DNA of 64,000 nt from NCBI RefSeq assembly GCF_029227915.1, contig NC_079878.1, positions 25,445,501 through 25,509,500 on the forward strand, written 5' to 3'. Source of the DNA: Hydractinia symbiolongicarpus (lineage: Eukaryota; Cnidaria; Hydrozoa; Anthoathecata; Hydractiniidae). The notes below the pieces were generated by a model, which was not told where the DNA came from, searched no databases, and saw nothing but the letters and a program-made list of their open reading frames with translations. Of this stretch, positions 56,701 to 64,000 are shown piece after piece; position 1 is the first letter of the stretch; each line of letters begins with the position of its first letter. A program made the position numbers and the translations under genes.

Positions 56701-57385
56701 TTTGTTAAAATAAGGTTGGAAAAGTACCCAGGTCAAAGAAATAAAATGCTACGAGATTCTTTACTCAAAGCCATTGCTTTCTAGTGTTTACGCAAATCGC
56801 TATCACTAAATGATGCATTCCAACGCGAAATTTAGATTTTTTTATTTCTTTAAAAAAAAACGACTGCAACTAATCTTTCCCTCCGATTTACCTATCACTG
56901 AAAGGCCGTTTACAATTTGTAAATTTCAATTTCAGCAGTTTCTTTTTTTCTTCTGCAAACTAATTGTAGGGGAGATATTCTGGTAAAAAGTCAAAATTAA
57001 TAGATTAAAATTAATCTACCCCCTATCAGTTATTACTGACCACTCCCACCACCGGTCTCCACCCCTCTCCTCCCTTTAGGTGAGAGAACCAGTGAAATAT
57101 ATCCATTTTAAATATTAGTATCCTCCTTAACAATGGATTTGAAGAAACTTATCTCTATAAGTGGTTAATAAGAGTATATATGAATTTAAAAAACACTATA
57201 AATTAAGAAAAATGTCATCACATTTTTTTTGAGAGAAATTCCCGGGATTTATTTCTCACGAGATATTGTTATTTTGCATTTTTTAGATACTAGTGTGGCA
57301 CACTCAAACTGCTGAACCAAAAATGAAAGAAGAATTTAAATTATTAAAATTAGGAAGAGGTTCCAATACCAATATTGTAATATAA
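47773..57385 (+). CDS. B3GAT3: galactosylgalactosylxylosylprotein 3-beta-glucuronosyltransferase (B3GAT3-like), copy 2
   Basis: Exons 47773-47875, 54575-55050, 55917-56210 and 57287-57385 give the same 323-residue protein as copy 1, with only two amino-acid differences: L99 instead of H and P116 instead of L. Both copy-2 residues agree with the conserved family residues at these places (TLxLV, TPLV in human B3GAT3 as recalled), so this copy appears the more ancestral. All catalytic motifs (DDDN, E268 region, LVWHTQTAEPKMK) are intact. Intron 1 is 6.7 kb instead of 1.5 kb because a copia element lies in it in antisense. Splice sites around the element are unchanged. Whether the antisense LTRs disturb expression cannot be seen from the sequence. 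Confidence 0.92.
49059..49213 (-). repeat. 3' LTR of the copia element
   Basis: 155 bp, TG...CA ends, immediately preceded (minus strand) by the purine tract CTGGGGGCCAA. Confidence 0.93.
49381..51855 (-). pseudogene. copia pol 3' part: reverse transcriptase and RNase H, one nonsense codon
   Basis: Starts in the integrase C-terminal domain (GEKVYYKRKAKKGWSGPGKV), then an acidic linker with near-identical AENEEDAE repeats (about 51470-51600). The RVT_2 domain follows: NPDGTKRTKARLVARGF, LHSLDIAAAFLQG, CLYGLNDAPREWY and catalytic HVDD in VAHVDDFTYCG. A TAA at 49906-49908 interrupts the frame. After it the same frame continues into RNase H (AYGDGSHNS, ITDSKSL, WVPSARQLADSLTE) to 49381. Lengths are normal for copia pol apart from the linker. 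Confidence 0.88.
51780..52079 (-). pseudogene. copia pol, integrase C-terminal piece
   Basis: A frame with AWAVSAKNSLQNCFGFSPNQ, the part of integrase after the catalytic core. It is shifted by one base relative to both the preceding (52088) and following (51855) frames, consistent with single-base deletions at each join. Confidence 0.85.
52088..53359 (-). pseudogene. copia zinc knuckle, protease and integrase core
   Basis: Zinc knuckle CHECESTKHFVSDC (residues 44-57, CX2CX4HX4C). Aspartic protease site LDTACTKS (92-99). The pre-integrase HHCC zinc finger is LHRQFAH plus CDGCLFC. The integrase core carries SMDLKEV, HNDNGGEF and the downstream Glu in MVERGNALL. The first codon used here is GTG; an upstream TAA closes this frame, so it must be entered from gag by a +1 shift. 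Confidence 0.88.
53295..53921 (-). CDS. copia gag (capsid) protein
   Basis: A 208-residue frame from ATG to TAA. Copia-type gag features: a Trp-containing N-terminal region (DCYADWKSDVEIWEAY), then GDAKQAVRSLKDGDL and a long helical segment. It ends in a basic RGKGQGG stretch just before the stop, while the zinc knuckle sits in the overlapping +1 frame. Forms the virus-like particle in related elements. Confidence 0.85.
   Translation of the reverse strand: MSSLKQPPTFDPGRGDCYADWKSDVEIWEAYTKDDKKKRGPAVYLSLLGDAKQAVRSLKDGDLAKDDGLNVLIAELDKVYLKEETTRAFCAVKAFVEFRRESGMNFTKFLVEFNNKYREVQKYKLDLNDGLRGYFLLASANLSANHKRLVRATAQLTFDDIKDKLQKVFGEFGGEEDDEATGVLPVKSESCLYTKSNRGKGQGGVPTK
54092..54246 (-). repeat. 5' LTR of the copia element
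   Basis: 155 bp. Differs from the 3' LTR at about two positions (C/A and T/C), implying a recent insertion. The primer-binding site starts within a couple of bases on the interior side. Confidence 0.93.
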
Positions 57386-58234
57386 TTTTTTTTTAGATTA
57401 GATTTTGTATATATTCTGTTTTCATTAAATTTAATATATCTAAAATCAGCGTCTTCTCGAGTTTTGTACCGATCAGCGTTCTGCGGGGACGTGTCAAAAT
57501 CACACAAGAACATTAGCCTATATTCTCTGTGCATTTATGATGAAATATGCGTTCTTTTAATAAACAGCCAACCAATCAGTGCATTTAATTAACGCGGATT
57601 TTGAAAATGTCTTCACCATTCCAACGGAGATTGTGTAACAGCCGTAGAGGAGGAGCAGTAGAAATCGGAGTGTACGACAGGTCTCTTTAAGTTTTTGTCG
57701 ATCATGGTCTATAGCGAAGATACTTATGCAGAGGGTACGTTTTTGACAATCTAAAAACGAGAGCAAATGATAAACCACTCTTGATTCAGACCCCAAAAAC
57801 TTAGGTCCATGCTACGGTCTTGTGTTCCTTCGGAAAAATGATAGCATCTTATCGGTCGCAAGCCAAACCTTTTTTAAAAATTTATTAAAACAATACTTGT
57901 TAACCCACGGTTCGTCGTCCTTAAATTCCACGCTATTTCGTAAGCCCGTAGCACGACTTTTTTCTTGCGCATACACAGACAGAATACAGGTATTATTCAA
58001 CCTCGTTCCCAGGTGCTGCGCTTATATACAACAGGTCTTGGGATTGAGGTTGGGTATCATTAATATAGACAACTCGGGACAACTGAAGACTTTAACTAAA
58101 TCTCGTTCCCAGGGTTTCTTTTTTGCTTTCAGATAAGATTCTCTAGGAACGAGTTTAAAATCTATAACCATCATGCGACATGAAGTTGGTTAATTACTTG
58201 TGAGGACAAACTTATGCGACATCTCTTATCTGTA

Positions 58235-59307
58235 TCACCTGTATCTCAATGTATCACCAATGACGAATAAAAAATTAATATATTTAGTATAAAAATAATT
58301 TTTATAAAACTGTTCATTGCAAAAAGAGTTAGTTTTCTGTAAAACTAGTAACGTGTTTACAATTTGTGCTTTGTTAGATCTTCTTTTGAAACCACTTTTC
58401 TTTTTCATAAATCTGTCCTGCAATCCACATAAATCATTGTATATAAACACATCCATATCAGATCTCTGTTGTTAAAACAACTCACCCTGTTGTGTTGACT
58501 TTTGTGTATCTTCAAACTTCTTCCGCCATCTTTTAACATATTCTTTAACTTTTCAAAACTTACTGCCCATTCGTTGATGCTTTTGCTTTCCCTTTTTCCT
58601 GACAATCTTCCACTACCAATCTCATCAACATTAGCAACTTCATCAATACGATCATCCTCGAACTTTCCCTCATGGCAAGCTTCACCAAAGATATTTTTTG
58701 TCACTTCACCTTTTATCTTTGCCCAACTTAAATCCATAAATCTTTCTGCCGTTTCACCAGTTTGCATATCATCTAAATTGTCATCATTGATGACACATGT
58801 GTTACCATTTTGGTCCACATCAGATGATAACATTTCATTTCGCATTACATCCCGAAGCTGTGTTATGTTAAATTTGATAAACTTGCTTATCATTTCCAAT
58901 CTTTCGCCTGAGTCAGCATGTTTACCCTTACGCTTTACAACTTCTCTTTCCAAAATATATTTTGATGCTTGTGCTGAAAAATTGGAAGCAGTGAGAATTA
59001 GAACTTTGTCTTTCGCCTTCTTCTCTTCATCTGGCGAACCTGCCAGCTGTTTGGTTAACTTGCAAACGTTTTCCTGGAGAGCAGCATTCATCAGATTGCT
59101 ATCTGTTAGAGATATAAAATCCTCTTGTGCTTGCTTCAACATTGAATCAAGGTTAGTACATATTGTTTCTAATTTTCTCACTTCTTCTACTTCTTTCTTT
59201 TTTTCAGCATCTTTGGAGTGAAGTTGGTTGTTAACCTTAGCAAGTTTTTCTTCTAGCTCCTCAATCTTTTTATCTTTTTCTTTCTTTTCCACCATCATAT
59301 CATCCAT
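58235..59307 (-). CDS. coiled-coil protein of unknown function, copy 2 (possibly decaying)
   Basis: Exons 59307-58486 and 58417-58235 give 334 residues, aligned end to end with copy 1 (one extra residue, GSGRLSGKRES versus GSGLSEKKES). The Lys/Glu coiled-coil start and basic last exon (KKKSGFKRRSNK) are kept. Amino-acid replacements are scattered along the whole length with no protected core, unlike B3GAT. The upstream stop/frameshift is shared with copy 1, and upstream exon remnants lie at about 59370-59660. No known domain. Confidence 0.5.
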
Positions 59308-59663
59308 TCTTCGATTTGTTTTTTCAATTTGTCGTCTTTCTTGTGATTATTCTTTAGCAGATAACTTACTTGGTTTTTAAGCTTCTGTTCCCTCTTTTGT
59401 GACTCAAAATATCTCTAAAAACGAAACATATCAAATCTCAAACCTTACGTAGTGGAAAAAGTCGATGACAAAATGTCAACAAACATAAAATGATCTTTTT
59501 ACCCAATTCGCTATCTTCAATAACTTTTTATATTCGTCTGCATAGCTTTCCAATTCTTTCAAACACTTGGTGTGTATAAATTTATAACTTTCATCATAAT
59601 AAACTTCTGTCAAGCCCATCTTTTTCAGATATCCTTCGTACACCGCACTCACAAATTCACGTG

Positions 59664-60073
59664 TAACGTTGCACCAAATTAAATATTTACCGAAAACTTG
59701 TTTCGTCCAAATCTCATTTGTCTTAGTTCGTCACACACTGGCGTTTTATTTTCATTTAGGAAGTTTTCAGCGGAGAAGTTGTATATTGTATAAAGTTTTT
59801 TCGACGTATATTCAACGTCGGACATCAACACCTTTTCAACGTTGAAACAACGTTGCAGGACGTTGTTTCAACGTTGAAAAGACGTTGTTTTAACATTGAA
59901 AAGGCGTTGCGAGACGTTGTTTCAACGTTAAAAAGACGTTGATGTCCGATGTTGAATAGACGTCGGAAAAAGACGTCAAAAAAACTTTCATTTGTAAGAT
60001 AAAATCAACGTCTTTTCAACGTCGCAAGCAACGTCTTTTCAACGTTGATTCAACGTTAAAGTACCCACTGGGA
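59664..60073. mobile_element. remnant of the AACGTT element, copy 2
   Basis: Keeps the right arm of CAACGTTGAAAAGACGTTG-type units and the right end CACTGGGA, but the left terminus and most of the centre are gone relative to 19547-20673. The unit ATCAACGTCTTTTCAACGTC near 60004 is present here and not in copy 1, so the array itself has also changed. Confidence 0.65.
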
Positions 60074-61594
60074 TGTAGGTATGTAAAAAACTCACCAGGT
60101 TAATTCAACAATTTTCCTTTTTTTTGTTTATCATATACCCCAACTATGATGTTTTAATGTGCTTGAGAATTTATTGCTGGGTCTTGCAAACAACAGAGCT
60201 TGTGTGACACATCCTTTCTTTAAAATTTAAAAGGCGTCTAAAGATGGGCCTAACATGGTCTCCTGCCCAATCTTGTGACGCCTTGTCCAGTCTTAAGACT
60301 GGGTATCTTTATGTCCAAAGATTGGGCAGAACAGTAACATTCGTATTTTTTCTGTTGTGCCATGGAGGTAGAAATAATTTTTTCCTATTTTTACCTCCAT
60401 TGCCGTGCGCACGAAAAAACAGCCACGTTGCAGGCACATGAAATTTTTTGTGTACGAAATAGAAAAAAGGCGACGTATTTTTACCGGCGTTGTGTGATTG
60501 CCTGCATCAGCCAATTACGAAGTCTTATTTTTATAAATAACCAATCAGCAAGTTTTTTGCAGCCTCGACATACTGACGAAGAAACACGAAACGATTAGCT
60601 GGGGTGTTGACTACCATTTTAAAAGTTGTGGTGATGTCATATTTGGAGAAGATCTCTTTTTTAAACTATAATTTTTTATACATGACCTTCTAGGTCGCCT
60701 AAAATTGTCGCGCCGCGGTTACACCAAATCAATGCGAAAAATACGGCTAACGAATTCCCGTGAATTCTTTATAAGATAATGACCTGTAAAAAATAAATAC
60801 AATTTCATATGTTATTCTGTCACTTACTTTCTGATAAGTCACTCAGGCTAAAAAGTCAACAAATATTTTGGTTCATTTATTTCTGGATTAATAAGCGCCC
60901 TTATGCAGTAGGGAAAGGACCCGTATAGTGAAATATATAAAAAAAAAGAATAAATCTGTAAACTAAAAATGGACAACGTAATATTTTGTTTAAAAAAAAT
61001 TCAATTTATTATGTTCATTGATATATACATAAATAGGTTGTGTTTATCAATATGTCTTTCCAAGCTGCTCGAAGATAGGAATCGGCGAAACAACACGTTG
61101 AAACGACTACAATAGAGATAAAACTGACTTTTTACACGCTTAGAAGAAACTGCAATTTGGGTATGTGTTTAAGCTCACCAGCTATGTCGTTTTAATATAA
61201 ATTCGAACTTTTTGGTTTAAGTTAGAAAACTTTTCCAGTCATATTTTTTAATTCTTAATCGAAAAATTCTAAATGCATTAATTACTATTTTTAATTGAGT
61301 ATTGTTTTAATTTATATGCCTGTTTCATTTTTTGAAAAATTATATTTTTAATTTCTGTCATTTTTTTTTAACAAATTGAACCTTTACCTTTAAAAAAAAA
61401 AAAATTACAATATAAAAATTCATTCTTTAACTTTTATAATATCACGAAGTTTTTTGCAAAACGCAAAAACCTTTCATGTTTCTAAGCACGAAAATGTTTT
61501 GATCATTTTGCGACAGAGAAAAATAATTTATCTATTACAACATTCCCATTGGGAAATCCTAACAGCGATGAATGTCTGTTAAAACTGCGTTTAC
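60074..61594. other. no exon identified; conserved palindromes and a copy-2-specific insertion
   Basis: Counterpart of 20678-22184. The nested palindromes are at about 60262-60400. At 61315-61495 there are about 180 bp of A/T-rich sequence absent from copy 1 (which reads TTTTAATTTACGAATATG across the site); its ends show no clear terminal repeats. Confidence 0.4.
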
Positions 61595-62813
61595 CTTAGC
61601 ATGAATTTGTTTCTCGGGGACGTCTTCTCTAAAATGTTTTGTGCCATAATCAACCCTAAAATTTGGTCCAAATGACAGAGCAAATATACAAAGCGACAAA
61701 GTGACTAAAATTATTTCTTTACTCCTGTTCGCCACATGCGTTTTTTAAAAAACAAATCCATGTTTAGGAAGAGTCAATCGAGACTAAGAGTTGAATATAA
61801 AGGTATACTTGTTAAGAAAGATGTTTGGTCACGTATTAAAGGAAATCGGAATTTTGGGTCTATACCTTCCATAGAAAGTGGACGAATCAAGCGCTGGAAC
61901 GTAAGGATAATTCGTTTTCGTTGAAGGTAAGAAGCTAAAATTATAAAAATATAGTTTGAATACACCGCTTTTTATCGTGGTCTCACACACGCGCCATTAT
62001 ATGGCGCAAAATGTTAATAAAATGTTAACTTTCCCCAAAAAATCCGTGCACTAAAGATATACCTCTTATCGATGATTCTTTTGGTCCATTCTTCTTGTCG
62101 CAGTAGGGTTCTAAGAAAAACAACAGAAACACAGAAGCGAGTTTACTTTAAAGTATAAACACTTTTCGTTGTCAATGGATGTAAAAAATATAAATGAATG
62201 TTACCTAGCTTTTTCTACAGATTGATGTTCCGTTGCAACACGAAGACTGGGTTCTAATCTTTTATAACGCTGTTTTTGAACTTCCTCGGGGCTTCTGAAC
62301 GGACCCTTAAACAAAAGTATGATGTATTCATAGCACAACACCAGGCTAACAAACAAACAACATATGTTTTCTAAACAACAACAACAATAACAAAAACAAC
62401 AATAAAAAAACAACAAATACAGCAACAACAACAACAGCAAAAACAACAACAACAACAACGATAACAACAACAGCAACATGAACACGTATTAGCAACTGAA
62501 CAATAAACAACGTCAAATATGCACATGCGCATGCGCCACCAACCTGAGGTTTCTGCGTAGCAACAGGAGGTAGTATACACACATTAACATCCTTCCCTGT
62601 TTCTTCAGCCCTTGGTATGCCAGTGCTGGTTTTTATATATTTTAGTTGCATATCTCTTTGTAACTTTCTGCGTTCGTTCTTACTAAATGGTTGAGAGTTG
62701 CGTAGAGCGAATTCTTTGTCGAGAGATTTTTCGTTAGGCGAGTTATATATTCCAGGACAAACATTAGTACTGAGGAGATAATGTGTTTTTCTGTTGACAA
62801 ACGTGGCTGCTGC
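61595..62813 (-). CDS. SPATA17: SPATA17, copy 2, 3' exons only (gene continues past the window)
   Basis: Five in-phase exons (62813-62544, 62305-62205, 62110-62063, 61934-61866, 61655-61595) match exons 7-11 of copy 1. Exon 7 is 3 bp longer (an added Pro: ILPPVATQ). Other replacements include R to K before TSTGIP and H to Q in the last exon (EKQIHAK). Frames and splice sites are intact. Exons 1-6 would lie beyond position 64000 because the window ends inside intron 6. Intron 6 here lacks the LINE and ATT tail. The terminal exon was not found in this copy either. Confidence 0.88.
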
Positions 62814-64000
62814 CTAAAAAACAAATCTTAATGTAAAAATACTATCATAACAAAAATCACGCTTTCACATTATTAACACAAAGTCATATGAAAGTCAGTA
62901 CTCACTGCTGATACCACTCTAGTTCCAGGCTACCGAAAACATCTTTTAATTTGTAACACATTTTTAACAAACAGAGATTTTGGTTTTTTTTTAAATCCCC
63001 GCAAGATTTTTGGAAGCAAATGTTTTAATACAGGACAAAAAAAGCCAAAAGTTTTTGGCCTATTTGGGACATTTTTGTATCCATTATTTCGAGAGGGATA
63101 AAAGGCAGGTTTAAATTTTTTTTTGGTTAAATGGTCAAGAGATATGCAAAAAGGGTCAGTGACCTAATGAGCAACATAAAATTCACTTAGTTCCCACTTT
63201 GGCTATAATTGGGTCCAGAGATACATCGACTATTAGAAATATTTTTGTTATATGAAAAGTATAAAGGGCCTTCGATTTGCACAATTATTTCGCCGCTGTG
63301 TACTGTCGGGTTTCATAACTTAATTGCTTATTTAACCTCGCAGAGCGCAACGTTGCCCGTTGGAATAAACATTTTTTTTAATAGAAATTTTTTATTTTAC
63401 TCTGCTGCACGATTGAAGTGCAGTGGAAAAATCATTGCTTATCTATGATCTATGAAATGTCTAAAGTCAAGAAGGTCATTTCCAGAGTTATCTTTATTCT
63501 ATGAAATGTCAAAGGGCTATAACTGCGAAACAGTGCGCAGCGCATAACTTATTGCTGTTTCGCCGAAGTCGCGAGGTCTATTTTCAGAGGAATCTATAAT
63601 CTATGAAATGTCTTTAATTCAAAAACTATATAAAGCAACGACCCTATAATTGCGAAATGCTTTTCATAGGTGCGGTGCGGCGAGAAGTTTGTGCAAATCG
63701 CCCACCTAAATGATTTGTATGTGGTTTTAAAGGCTTTGTGTAATTGATATTTAACAAATAATATATAGAGTTCGTTTTAACTTTGTCTTTTTACCTGACA
63801 TATGGGGAAAATTGTATCCATAGGAAATTACCAAAATATAACAGTGGAGAAATGCTTTTTAAGACGTCAGAACAAGTGAAAGGTATTGTGTTCGACGAAT
63901 GTGTCTGCAATAGCTAGTTGCAATAGCTAGTTACGTCAATGTACCCTCGTCCTATTTTCACCCCTATTTCAGGCCTCTGTGTGAAAATCCACACAGCCCA

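Larger units (their letters stand above)
36280..64000 (+). repeat. large duplicated unit, copy 2 (runs off the window)
   Basis: Begins CAGTATCCTGTGT as at 4706 and follows copy 1 in order and orientation to the window end, which corresponds to about 26320 in copy 1. It is interrupted by the 6.35-kb transposon (40266-46619) and the copia element (49059-54246). It lacks the TTAA element, the 1.2-kb MITE, about 470 bp near 9790-10260, the segment 19010-19935 and the LINE. Confidence 0.85.

Overview
This is an AT-rich animal nuclear window with spliced genes, GT-AG introns and many mobile elements. The gene set (USB1, a B3GAT-type glucuronosyltransferase, SPATA17, a MANSC-domain receptor-like protein) is metazoan. 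The repeats (a Ty1/copia element with an acidic linker, LINEs with microsatellite tails, tRNA-headed SINEs, TTAA-flanked elements) fit an early-branching animal, most plausibly a cnidarian and perhaps a hydrozoan. The species assignment is inference.

Layout. 1-4.7 kb is single-copy: an intronless USB1 on the minus strand, degenerate 60-bp repeats and one SINE. From 4706 a long unit begins whose start recurs at 36280 in the same orientation, 31.6 kb further on. Copy 1 holds a TE-rich spacer (4.7-12.2 kb), B3GAT (12.3-16.7 kb, +), a coiled-coil gene (17.6-18.6 kb, -), an element built of AACGTT motifs (19.5-20.7 kb) and SPATA17 (22.2-28.0 kb, -). After these come the MANSC gene (29.4-32.7 kb, +) and LINE debris (32.8-35.2 kb). 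Copy 2 (36.3 kb to the window end) repeats the same order as far as the 3' half of SPATA17 and is cut by the window edge.

The two copies differ by roughly a percent or so plus clean insertions, so each acts as the empty site for the other. Copy 1 alone carries a TTAA-flanked 750-bp element, a 1.2-kb inverted-repeat element with a 5-bp duplication, a truncated LINE with a 0.5-kb ATT tail, and an inverted paralogous exon. Copy 2 alone carries a 6.35-kb DNA transposon with a complete nine-exon transposase gene (1039 residues when spliced) and a 5.2-kb copia retrotransposon inside intron 1 of its B3GAT. Whether the duplication is real or two unmerged haplotypes placed in one scaffold cannot be settled from the sequence alone.

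The host genes do not form one pathway: U6 snRNA processing (USB1), the proteoglycan linker in the Golgi (B3GAT), a cilium/flagellum-linked IQ protein (SPATA17) and a cell-surface protein (MANSC). The most striking item is the intact, recent DNA transposon at 40266-46619. Its transposase carries motifs I recall from many uncharacterised invertebrate proteins, but I cannot place it in a named superfamily.
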